DNA of 64,000 nt from Arthrobacter sp. B2a2-09 (GTDB lineage Bacteria; Actinomycetota; Actinomycetes; Actinomycetales; Micrococcaceae): NCBI RefSeq assembly GCF_027587375.1, contig NZ_JAMXIC010000003.1, forward strand, positions 284,023 to 348,022, written 5' to 3'. Below, piece by piece: positions 17,291-24,649 of this stretch (its first letter is position 1; every line of letters starts with the position of its first letter). Below the pieces are notes generated by a model. The model did not search any database, was not told the DNA's origin, and worked only from the letters and a program-made list of their open reading frames with translations. The translations under genes and the position numbers were made by a program.

Positions 17291-18085
17291 TCACCTCTCT
17301 TGAGCTGCGAGCAGGGGTATGGTTTCCTCGGCGCGTTCCGGGCCCAGAGCGGAATACCCGCCGTCGACCGCCCAGTCAGCACCGGTGACGAAACTTGCCC
17401 GATCGCTCGCGAGGAAGGCGACAACGTCTCCGATCTCCTCGGGCCGGCCAACCCGCTTCAGAACATGGAACGGGGCGGCAACAGAATCTGTCTTGCCGAT
17501 GTTTCCGTTGCTGAGGGTATCCATGATGTTGCTCCAGACCCACCCCGGACTCACCGAGTTGACCCGGATACCGTCCTCCGCGAAATCAACCGCCATGCTC
17601 CTGGTCAACTGAACAAGGGCCGCCTTGCTGGCGGGATAGAGCCACCTCCCCGTCTGGGCAATGGAACTGGAGATGGAAGTGAAGTTAACGATGGCTCCGC
17701 GCCGGGAGGCCTTCAGGTGGGGACGCGCGGCCCTGGCAGCCATCACCGCACTGACCAGGTTGACGTTAAGCGCCTCAAGCCAGTCGCTCCGGCCGGATGC
17801 TGCACCGTCGTCGTTGTAGGTGCAGGCAAGGTTGACGAGGATGTCGATGCTGCCATGCAGCTTGACGGTTTCGTCCATGAGACGGGACAGCGCCCCATCA
17901 TCGGTGATGTCGGTCTGCGAAAAGTGGATGCCGCGGCCCAGGGCATCAAGCTGGGCGCCTCCTGCGGCATCAATATCGGCGACGACGACGGCGGCGCCCG
18001 CGTCGCGTAGGGCCGTAACAACGCCTTGGCCGATCTTTGTCACGCCTCCGGTAACGATCGCGGTCCTGCCTGAGAGTCCGGACAT
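17291..18085 (-). CDS. SDR family oxidoreductase of the monooxygenase operon
   Basis: A 264-residue short-chain dehydrogenase from ATG 18085, chosen because AAAGG lies 8 bases upstream; an in-frame ATG at 18100 lacks a ribosome site. It shows TGGVTKIGQGV (a slightly unusual TGxxxxIG cofactor loop), ADIDAAGG, the catalytic Ser region SISSSIAQTG, YPASKAAL, and SPGWVWSNIM. It is the first large gene of the operon, between the two 28-codon genes. Indole catabolic clusters of other bacteria carry an SDR that oxidises an indoline diol made by a StyA-like oxygenase, and that is the favoured role. Oxidation of another secondary alcohol is possible. Confidence 0.87.
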   Translation of the reverse strand: MSGLSGRTAIVTGGVTKIGQGVVTALRDAGAAVVVADIDAAGGAQLDALGRGIHFSQTDITDDGALSRLMDETVKLHGSIDILVNLACTYNDDGAASGRSDWLEALNVNLVSAVMAARAARPHLKASRRGAIVNFTSISSSIAQTGRWLYPASKAALVQLTRSMAVDFAEDGIRVNSVSPGWVWSNIMDTLSNGNIGKTDSVAAPFHVLKRVGRPEEIGDVVAFLASDRASFVTGADWAVDGGYSALGPERAEETIPLLAAQER

Positions 18086-18140
18086 AGCCAAACCTTTCAT
18101 CGGTAATCAGTGGATGGTGATTGCTTGGGTCGGACGGTCG

Positions 18141-18227
18141 CTACTTCGCGGAGGGCCTCGGGATTGGCCGGGGGTGAGTCCGTTCCCACTCCACGCGCCG
18201 CTCATGCACGAGCTTGACGTTCTTCAC
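18141..18227 (-). CDS. Unrecognised 28-residue small protein, paralogue 2 (MKNVKLVHE...)
   Basis: A 28-codon frame from GTG 18227 to TAG 18141, reading MKNVKLVHERRVEWERTH and ending RPSAK. The ribosome site GAGGTGAG is placed as in the paralogue at 17284. It is the first frame of the operon, 55 bases before the SDR start and downstream of the divergent promoter. The peptide is basic (several Arg, two Lys), without a membrane segment or cysteine. The same length, the same first five codons, and synonymous differences in codons 7-9 argue that both copies are translated. Function unknown. Confidence 0.66.
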   Translation of the reverse strand: MKNVKLVHERRVEWERTHPRPIPRPSAK

Positions 18228-18266
18228 TTCCGCTCACCTCACTAGGGTGGATTCGTTGTTGCTTTT

Positions 18267-18284
18267 GTATGACGTACGTCATAC
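18267..18284. promoter_or_regulatory. Perfect 18-base palindrome GTATGACGTACGTCATAC
   Basis: A perfect inverted repeat with no spacer, in the 155-base region between the leftward operon (first frame at 18227) and the rightward AraC-type gene (start 18382). The position, 40 bases before the operon, suits an operator. AraC proteins usually bind direct repeats, so either the palindrome is used by a different regulator or the AraC-type protein binds it as a dimer. Confidence 0.55.
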
Positions 18285-18381
18285 TTGTCCTAGAAATGAC
18301 TCTATTCACACCCTGAAAACCGGTATATCCACTTGGCGCAGGGCCCATCCAAAAAGCGAAACCCTGGGAAGTCAGGTGCCA

Positions 18382-19365
18382 ATGGTCAGGATTCTTCCGC
18401 GCGACGTCTTGAGGGGCCTCCCCACGGTCGCCACGACCGACGTCGATGACGCCCACCAAAAGATAGCCGAGCTGTTCTGCGGCCATGACCTCGTTCCTCG
18501 CACGCGTGGAACATCCGTGGACATGAAACTGCGCTCCCTGCACCGAGGCGACGTCGGAATCGAGTACTTGGACTACGGGGCCGACGTCCGGATCGACCCC
18601 CAAGGATTGGAAAGCTTCCATCTGATCCAGATTCCACTGGCTGGGCACGCCCGCATGGACGTCGGCTCAAGCACCGTGGATTCCAGCCCGAGGGTTGCGA
18701 CCGTTCCGCCCGTCGATCGCCCCTTTTCAATGGCATGGGATCAAGGAACCCCGCATTTGATCGTCTACGTGCGCCGCCTGGCGCTCGCTACCGTAGCCGA
18801 ACAGGTCTATGGCGAGGCCGCTGCGAAAGCAATGGACCTGGGCTATTCGATGAACCTCGCCACGGCTGCTGGGCGAGCCTTCCTAAGATCCGTCGTCGAA
18901 CTCCACGATGACATGATCAGCGAGACCCCAGGCGCCGCTCCGGTTTTTGTCCAAAAGCTTCTGGTGGACACCATGCTGTCCCGGCTGCTCTTGGCAATGG
19001 ACGACGCGCCAGCGGAAGGCGGGGACCGCAACCCGGACGCTGAAAGCCGGTTGATTCAGCGATTCAGGGAACTCCTGGAACATCACGCATCAGAGGACCT
19101 CGCCGTCCCTGACATAGCGGAAAACCTTGGGGTTTCAGTCCGAACCCTTCAACTCGCCCTACGCTCCGAGACCGGGGCAACACCGACGGAGCTGCTGCGA
19201 AGGGTCCGTCTGGACCGCGCCCGCGAAATGCTTCTCGAGTCGGAGCCGGGCCAGCAAACCATCATTTCAATAGCCGAGCGCTGCGGATTCTCACACCAGG
19301 GACGCTTCTCAGCCTTGTACCTGGACACATTCGGGGAACTGCCCTCGGAAAGTCTGCGGCGGTAA
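18382..19365 (+). CDS. AraC family transcriptional regulator
   Basis: A 327-residue regulator from ATG 18382, the first start after the promoter region; the open frame extends to 18214, but that would cross the palindrome. The N-terminal 190 residues look like the AraC-binding-like sensing domain (HLIQIPLAGHARMDV). The C terminus has two helix-turn-helix units: LAVPDIAENLGVSVRTLQLAL and IISIAERCGFSHQGRFSALY. It is divergent from the monooxygenase operon and is very likely its substrate-responsive activator. Related AraC proteins sit beside indole-oxygenase operons in other bacteria. A strong hairpin follows its stop. Confidence 0.92.
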   Translation: MVRILPRDVLRGLPTVATTDVDDAHQKIAELFCGHDLVPRTRGTSVDMKLRSLHRGDVGIEYLDYGADVRIDPQGLESFHLIQIPLAGHARMDVGSSTVDSSPRVATVPPVDRPFSMAWDQGTPHLIVYVRRLALATVAEQVYGEAAAKAMDLGYSMNLATAAGRAFLRSVVELHDDMISETPGAAPVFVQKLLVDTMLSRLLLAMDDAPAEGGDRNPDAESRLIQRFRELLEHHASEDLAVPDIAENLGVSVRTLQLALRSETGATPTELLRRVRLDRAREMLLESEPGQQTIISIAERCGFSHQGRFSALYLDTFGELPSESLRR

Positions 19366-19402
19366 CCCCAGGGGCGCGGGTCGTTGTGCATCTTAAAGGT
19401 CC

Positions 19403-19440
19403 CAGGCGCAGAAGGCCGGGCTTCCGGACTTCTGCGCCTG
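19403..19440. terminator. Bidirectional terminator between convergent genes
   Basis: CAGGCGCAGAAG (19403-19414) pairs perfectly with CTTCTGCGCCTG (19429-19440); the loop contains a second CCGG/CCGG stem. It lies between the AraC-type gene ending at 19365 and the dehydrogenase gene ending at 19492 on the other strand, so it can serve both. No long T-run follows on either side. Confidence 0.75.
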
Positions 19441-19491
19441 ATCATTTGCGAGGAGGCTGACCACACGAGCGACGCCGTGTGCGACCTGCGC

Positions 19492-20589
19492 CTACCAAGT
19501 GTCGGGTGCCGCACCAAAGGGCACAACGGCTGGCCTGTCGACCGTGCTGTCGACTTCAATGACCCGACGCTCCCCACTCGCACGTGCGATGGCATCCATG
19601 ACCTCGAGGATGTGGAAGGCTACCCGCCCGGACGCCCGATGTGGGCGGTTTGTCTCGATGGCTCTGGCCATATCTGCGAGGCCGTAACCTCGCCCGGCAT
19701 CCTCGTAGCCAGCAGAGGTTGGCGCCTCACGCCGTTCCGGTTCTTCGCGGGTCGCCAGTTCGACAGGGTCGGAGAATCTGTTCGGGTCGGGGACGCCAAT
19801 GGTGCCATCGGTGCCATAGATCTCGAAGAGTGGTGTCCGGGTGGCCCAGACTTCGAAGCTGACCGTGATCGTGGTGGTCACCCCGTTCGCGTGCTCGAGG
19901 AGGGCGCTGACGTGGGTGTCGATGTCCACGGGGATCGGTGTGCCGGCCAGGGGCCCGGTCTCGACGGTTCGCGCACGGTCGGACCTAGTGGACACTCCCG
20001 ATACTCGAACGACGGGGCCGAAGAACATGACGAGGCTGGTCAGGTAGTAGGGACCCATATCGAATAGCGGGCCGCCGCCGGGTTGGTAGTAGAAGAGTGG
20101 TGACGGGTGCCAGCGTTCGTGTCCGGGTGCGGACCAATGAACTTGCGCCGCTATCGGTGCGCCGATTGCACCTTCGTTGAGTAGCTGTAAGGCAGTTTGG
20201 ACGCCGGTGCCGAGGACGGTATCGGGCGCGCTCCCGACTCGAAGTCCCAAAGAGTCAGCAAGCTCCAGCATGGGGAGGGCCTCTTCCGGGGACAGCGCCA
20301 GGGGCTTCTCGGCAAAGACGTGCTTGCCGGCGCGGAGCGCCCGCGTCCCGACTTCGACGTGCGCGGCAGGGATGGTCAGGTTGATGATCGAGTCGATTCG
20401 GTCGTCGGCGAGGAGCTCATCGACCGTCAGGGCTTCGACGCCCTGCTCGGCCGCGACCTCGTGCGCACGTTCTTCGTTGATGTCTGCGACAGCGACGAGC
20501 TTGAGGCCGGGCAGCTTCGGGAGGCTTTCGAAGTACTGTTCGCTGATCTTTCCGACGCCGATGATTCCGACGGTTAGCGGGACGCCCAC
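19492..20589 (-). CDS. Gfo/Idh/MocA family oxidoreductase (ThuB-like)
   Basis: A 365-residue NAD(P)-dependent sugar dehydrogenase. The N-terminal Rossmann site is VGIIGVGKISEQYF and the family motif AEKPLALSPEEA is near residue 95. The last 230 residues form the substrate half. It overlaps the end of the ThuA-like gene by 16 bases, so they are coupled. In rhizobia the pair ThuA-ThuB, with a thuEFG importer and a LacI-type ThuR, degrades trehalose and related disaccharides through 3-keto sugars. The same set of families occurs here. The disaccharide or glycoside used cannot be specified from sequence. Confidence 0.9.
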   Translation of the reverse strand: MGVPLTVGIIGVGKISEQYFESLPKLPGLKLVAVADINEERAHEVAAEQGVEALTVDELLADDRIDSIINLTIPAAHVEVGTRALRAGKHVFAEKPLALSPEEALPMLELADSLGLRVGSAPDTVLGTGVQTALQLLNEGAIGAPIAAQVHWSAPGHERWHPSPLFYYQPGGGPLFDMGPYYLTSLVMFFGPVVRVSGVSTRSDRARTVETGPLAGTPIPVDIDTHVSALLEHANGVTTTITVSFEVWATRTPLFEIYGTDGTIGVPDPNRFSDPVELATREEPERREAPTSAGYEDAGRGYGLADMARAIETNRPHRASGRVAFHILEVMDAIARASGERRVIEVDSTVDRPAVVPFGAAPDTW

Positions 20590-21278
20590 AGCAATCCCCT
20601 TTCGATGATGGTTTTGACGTTCGGGTTCTCAAGGATGTCGACATGGTGACCGGGCGTAGAAACGAAGATGCGGCCCTTGCCCCACTGCCTGGTCCAGATG
20701 GCGGGTGAGGTGATTTCGCGGTTCCACGGATCCCAGGGCCGGACGGCTTGGGTGGTGGTCGCGAGCACGTCGTTGTAGCTGTCGTGGAGTACCCAGTACT
20801 GCTCAGTAGTCAGCTCGAAGTTGACGATGCCTTCGGTGATGGGGTGCGAGGCTGCCGCTTCGGTCATGTTGATGGTGTGGGGGCGGTAGTTGTCGGACTG
20901 ATCGCCGGTGAGCTCTTCGGGAGCTTTGCCGGGATGCGCCGCGAACTGGCCTCCGATCAACTGCAGATAGTCGGAGTTGTTGCGATAGGAGTCGGCGATG
21001 CCGCCGTGCCAGCCTGCGAGACCCGTTCCCGCGTCGACGGCGGATCGGAGGCCTTCAAACTCTTCCTTCTCGATCGAGGTCATCGTGTTCGACTGGACGA
21101 TGAGGTCGACGGAGGGCATGTAGGAGCTGTCAGCATAGACGGCGGGTGATTCCTCCACACGCACCGTGTAGCCGCGCGTCTCGAGGAACGGGATGAAGAG
21201 GTTGGTGGCCTCGACGGGTTGGTGCCCGTCCCAGCCGCCGCGGACGACAAGTGCGGTCTTGGTCGTGGGGGTACTCAT
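20574..21278 (-). CDS. ThuA domain-containing protein
   Basis: A 234-residue protein from ATG 21278 (AAGGA upstream; the longer frame to 21335 is not supported). It is a glutamine-amidotransferase-like ThuA fold: TALVVRGGWDGHQP at the start, GLAGWHGGIADSYRNN in the middle with the nucleophile-elbow region, and WGKGRIFVSTPGHHVD near the end. ThuA proteins work with Gfo/Idh/MocA dehydrogenases in 3-keto-disaccharide metabolism. It sits between the importer and the dehydrogenase in one leftward operon. Confidence 0.9.
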   Translation of the reverse strand: MSTPTTKTALVVRGGWDGHQPVEATNLFIPFLETRGYTVRVEESPAVYADSSYMPSVDLIVQSNTMTSIEKEEFEGLRSAVDAGTGLAGWHGGIADSYRNNSDYLQLIGGQFAAHPGKAPEELTGDQSDNYRPHTINMTEAAASHPITEGIVNFELTTEQYWVLHDSYNDVLATTTQAVRPWDPWNREITSPAIWTRQWGKGRIFVSTPGHHVDILENPNVKTIIERGLLWASR

Positions 21279-21335
21279 GTTTTCCTTGCTGCCGCCATGC
21301 GACGTGGTTCGTGAATGCGTTCTTGCGGGGGTCAC

Positions 21336-22232
21336 TTAGCGGCTAGAGAGCGACCCGCCGATTCCGCCGACTGAGAAGTGCTTGTTAAGGAACGCGAACA
21401 GGATGATCGGCGGGAGCATCATCACGACGGCGACCGCCATGACGAGCCCCCAGTTGGTGGCATTCTGCTGGAAGAAGGATTCCAGGCCGACCGGAAGGGT
21501 GTAATTCGGGTCGGACCGGAGGAACACGACGGCGATGAGGTAGTCGTTCCAGGCCAGGAGAAACGAGAAGATCGCGGTTGAGAGGATTCCGGGCAGTGAG
21601 TTCCGGAGGACGATGCGGGTGAACGAACCGAAGATCGAGGCACCGTCTATCCAGGCGGCTTCTTCGAGAGCGATGGGGATGGAGTCGTAGTATGCGGCCA
21701 TCATCCAGATGGCGACGGACATCGTGGCACCGACGTAGATGATCACGACGCCAAAGAGGCTGTCGACCAACCCGAGGTTCGCGAACAAGATGAAGAGCGG
21801 GATCGCCGAGGTGACGACAGGCAGGGACTGCACGACGAACAGGATGAGCGAATATCCCGACACGAGCCGGTTGCGGGCCCTGGACAGAACGTAACCGGCG
21901 GGAGCCGCGACCGCGACGGCGACGACGACGGTGAAGGCGGTAATGACAAGGCTGTTGCCGAGCCAGGTCAGGACGGCCGTCTGCGTGAAGATGTTCCCGA
22001 AGTTCTCGAAGGTGAGACCTTCCGCGTTCGAGCCGAGGGACGGTGTCAGCGACAGTCCGAAGACGGCGACGATCGGGACCAGGACGACCGCGGTCATGAG
22101 CAGGATCAAGACGAAGCGTGGCCACTTGCCTCTCTTACGGATGTCCTGTGAGGTCTGGCGGTCGGACGGAGTCCCGGCCCTGTCCCTGGGTCCCGTTCGG
22201 ACTTCTTCTCGGGGAGCACTGGTCGTGATCAT
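21336..22232 (-). CDS. Carbohydrate ABC transporter permease, MalG type (second importer)
   Basis: A 298-residue permease from ATG 22232, which overlaps the stop of the upstream permease as ATGA (22229-22232); the long upstream extension of this frame is a shadow. A charged N terminus (REEVRTGPRDRAG) precedes about six membrane segments. The EAA loop reads LEEAAWIDGASIFGSFTRIV. With the MalF-type partner and the Tat-type binding protein it forms a sugar importer. As with the first importer no ATPase gene is nearby. Confidence 0.9.
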   Translation of the reverse strand: MITTSAPREEVRTGPRDRAGTPSDRQTSQDIRKRGKWPRFVLILLMTAVVLVPIVAVFGLSLTPSLGSNAEGLTFENFGNIFTQTAVLTWLGNSLVITAFTVVVAVAVAAPAGYVLSRARNRLVSGYSLILFVVQSLPVVTSAIPLFILFANLGLVDSLFGVVIIYVGATMSVAIWMMAAYYDSIPIALEEAAWIDGASIFGSFTRIVLRNSLPGILSTAIFSFLLAWNDYLIAVVFLRSDPNYTLPVGLESFFQQNATNWGLVMAVAVVMMLPPIILFAFLNKHFSVGGIGGSLSSR

Positions 22233-23203
22233 TCGACGTTGACCTTTCGGATCTGGCGGTAAAGAACGACCGAGATCACCACGAGGACGAACGTCATCAG
22301 GAACGCGATGGCGACACCGGGGCCGGTCTGGAAGTTCTGGAAGACGGTGAGGTAGGCGAGGAGGACCAGCGACGTCGTCGCGTGTGCCGGGCCCCCGCCG
22401 GTGAGCAGGAAGATCGTTGGGAAGTCGTTCACGCAGAAGATCGTCATTAGAATCCAGGACACGAACGTCGTGCGCGCAATCAGCGGGAGCGTTATGAGCC
22501 GGAACGACTGCCACCCTGTGGCACCGTCGACCTTCGCGGCCTCGTAGACGTTCGTGTCAACCGAGGCGAGAGCCGACGACATCATCATCATCATGAACGG
22601 GAACGAAATCCACACTTTGAAAAGGCAGACGATGACCTTCGCGAGCATCGGGTCGGCCAGGAAGAGCACGTTTCCGAAGCCTAGATGCTCCGCGATCACT
22701 GGAAGCGGGCTCTGGGGTGTTGCCACCAGCCAGTTCCACGACGTCGCGGAGACCACCGTGGGAACTATCCACGGCAGGAGAAGCAGTACCTTGAACAGTC
22801 CGCCGGCCGGGATATGGGTGCGCAGCAGCAGGCTCATCGCGAGTCCGACGAGCCACGAGCCGAACACACCAACGACGGTGAAGACAACGGTGAAGGACGT
22901 CGCTGACCAGAACGAGGGCTGGGCGAGTACGTCGCCGAAGTTCTTCAATCCGACGAAGGGCCCGGTTTCGAGAAGGGTGCCGTCATGGAGCGCTTGAATC
23001 AAGGCATACACGAGCGGGTAGACGTTGAGGAGCAGGAGGAGGATGAGGGACGGTGCTGCGAATGCCATGAGGGTCCAGGTCCGCGGTGTAAACCGCTTCC
23101 TGGCCCGACCAGCGGGCGCCGGACCGGGCCGGCGTCCCGCCCCGGCCGGCCCGACCCCACGGCGTGCACGTTTGACGCTCTCGGCGATGCTCGTGGATGT
23201 CAT
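22229..23203 (-). CDS. Sugar ABC transporter permease, MalF type (second importer)
   Basis: A 324-residue permease. A long basic, Pro/Arg-rich N terminus (about residues 10-42) precedes six membrane segments. The EAA loop is YEAAKVDGATGWQSFRLITL near residue 225. It starts 3 bases after the binding-protein stop and overlaps the MalG-type gene by 4 bases. The substrate is presumably the disaccharide or glycoside processed by the ThuA and Gfo/Idh proteins of this operon. Confidence 0.9.
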   Translation of the reverse strand: MTSTSIAESVKRARRGVGPAGAGRRPGPAPAGRARKRFTPRTWTLMAFAAPSLILLLLLNVYPLVYALIQALHDGTLLETGPFVGLKNFGDVLAQPSFWSATSFTVVFTVVGVFGSWLVGLAMSLLLRTHIPAGGLFKVLLLLPWIVPTVVSATSWNWLVATPQSPLPVIAEHLGFGNVLFLADPMLAKVIVCLFKVWISFPFMMMMMSSALASVDTNVYEAAKVDGATGWQSFRLITLPLIARTTFVSWILMTIFCVNDFPTIFLLTGGGPAHATTSLVLLAYLTVFQNFQTGPGVAIAFLMTFVLVVISVVLYRQIRKVNVE

Positions 23204-23206
23204 GGA

Positions 23207-24517
23207 TCAGTCCTTGATGAGCGACGTCAACGTCGTCTGGAATGTCGTCAGGGCATCCTTCGAAGACTTACCTGAGAGAACGTTCTGGCCGAAGTCGGAG
23301 ATGGCAGGCGTGCTGTCGACGTAAGAAATGTTCGAGAAAAGGGCGGTTCCGCCGGGCGCTGCCCAGGTCTTGGCGATGGGCTGCCACATCTTGACGATCT
23401 TGACTGCGTTTGGGTCCGACTGGAATTCCGGGGTCGCCGCGATTGATTTCAGTACCGGGAGGCCGATGCCGGTATTCTGGGTCCAAAGGGCCTTCATGTT
23501 CTGGTAGTAATAGGTCATGAACGCCTCTGAGCCCTTCTGGCTGGGGGTGTTCTTGTACATCATGATGTTGTTCGGGAAGTACAGGGCGCCCTTTTTGCCG
23601 CTGGCGCTAGTGAGCGGATCGCTGACGACCAACTGGGACGCGGCGGCTCCGCCGACGTTGGCCGCGAGGTTGGGGACGTCGAAGCCCATGCCGAACTTCT
23701 CTGCCTTCCACTGCGAGTTCGCGTTCGTCGCCGTGTAGCTGATGGCGGCAGGGTCCATGTAGCCCTTGCTGATGTTCTCGCGCACGAACTCGAGCGCTTC
23801 GATGTTCGCGGCGGTCACCAAATTCGGCTTGTGCTCCTCGTCAAAGATGCCGCCACCGTTGTTGATCATCAGGCCCACGATCATCTGGAAGGCGTTGCCG
23901 CCACTAGCGTTGCCGTTGGCCGCGAACCCGTACACGTCGATCTTCTTCAGAGCGGCCGCGGCGTCGAGGTAGGACTGCCAGTCGGTGGGAGGCTTCGCGC
24001 CCGCCTTTTCGAGTAGCTCCTTGTTGTACCAGTTCACCCGCATGTCAAGGTTGTACGGAACGGCGACGTATCCGGCGTCGGTCTTCATCGTGTCGAGGAC
24101 TCCGGGGAGGAAGTCATCGTAGATCCCGTTGGATTTCCAGCTCTCGATGAGGCCGTCCGCTGGGGCGATGAAGCCTTGCTTAGCGAACTGGAACGCCTGG
24201 GTTCCGCCGCCCGAGGAGATGGCGGGCCCGGTCTTCGATGCGAGGGCCGACGAGAAAGTCTGGTTGAAGTTCGCCCACTGGATTGCCTGATAAGTCGCCG
24301 CAGGAAGCCCCGAGTCCGCCTTGTAGCCAAGGGTGATCTTGCTGTCGAGCGTGTTGAACGCGGGAGTACCCCAAGGCATGTTCCAGAACTTCAAGCTGCT
24401 GCTTGCCCCACCGCCACCACCCCCAGTCGAGCAAGCCGCAAGAGCGGCGACGGCCGCGCTGGTACCGACAAGGCCCAAGAAGCCCCGCCTCGATGTAGTA
24501 AAACGTGAAGTCTCCAT
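23207..24517 (-). CDS. Extracellular solute-binding lipoprotein with Tat-type signal (second importer)
   Basis: A 436-residue protein from ATG 24517, which has GAGGAAAG upstream; an in-frame ATG at 24571 lies inside the operator and is unlikely. The signal combines a twin-arginine motif (TSRRGFLGLVG) with a lipobox (LAACSTGG). A Gly-rich linker follows and then a family-1 solute-binding protein. It is the first gene of the operon and lies directly downstream of the LacI-type operator palindromes. The Tat signal suggests export after folding, unlike the Sec-type signal of the other importer in this window. Confidence 0.9.
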   Translation of the reverse strand: METSRFTTSRRGFLGLVGTSAAVAALAACSTGGGGGGASSSLKFWNMPWGTPAFNTLDSKITLGYKADSGLPAATYQAIQWANFNQTFSSALASKTGPAISSGGGTQAFQFAKQGFIAPADGLIESWKSNGIYDDFLPGVLDTMKTDAGYVAVPYNLDMRVNWYNKELLEKAGAKPPTDWQSYLDAAAALKKIDVYGFAANGNASGGNAFQMIVGLMINNGGGIFDEEHKPNLVTAANIEALEFVRENISKGYMDPAAISYTATNANSQWKAEKFGMGFDVPNLAANVGGAAASQLVVSDPLTSASGKKGALYFPNNIMMYKNTPSQKGSEAFMTYYYQNMKALWTQNTGIGLPVLKSIAATPEFQSDPNAVKIVKMWQPIAKTWAAPGGTALFSNISYVDSTPAISDFGQNVLSGKSSKDALTTFQTTLTSLIKD

Positions 24518-24553
24518 CGACTTTCCTCCTCGACCCGCCACCGGGCCATCGAA

Positions 24554-24580
24554 ATTTGAAAAGTTGCGCAATTTTCAAAT
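24554..24580. promoter_or_regulatory. LacI-type operator: 9-base arms around GTTGCGCAA
   Basis: ATTTGAAAA (24554-24562) and TTTTCAAAT (24572-24580) are a perfect inverted repeat around GTTGCGCAA, whose last eight bases (TTGCGCAA) are themselves a palindrome with the central CG typical of LacI-family operators. It lies 37 bases before the binding-protein start. A half-matching TTTTGCGCAG follows at about 24585-24594, and a second full palindrome lies at 24636-24649. Confidence 0.65.
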
Positions 24581-24635
24581 ATCCTTTTGCGCAGAGAGAG
24601 TATACATATCGCCATTTGGAGATCAAAGGAAAACT

Positions 24636-24649
24636 TTTTTGCGCAAAAA
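24636..24649. promoter_or_regulatory. Perfect palindrome TTTTTGCGCAAAAA overlapping the LacI-type start codon
   Basis: This 14-base perfect palindrome shares the TTGCGCAA core with the operator at 24554 and contains the proposed TTG start codon (24639). A regulator bound here would block its own translation start region or early transcription, which suggests autoregulation. Two similar cores 70 bases apart in one divergent promoter also fit repression by a LacI tetramer or paired dimers. Confidence 0.6.

Noticed and set aside
10041..18100. Styrene degradation operon
   Set aside because: No styrene oxide isomerase or phenylacetaldehyde dehydrogenase; the hydrolase and ThDP genes fit indole/isatin better.
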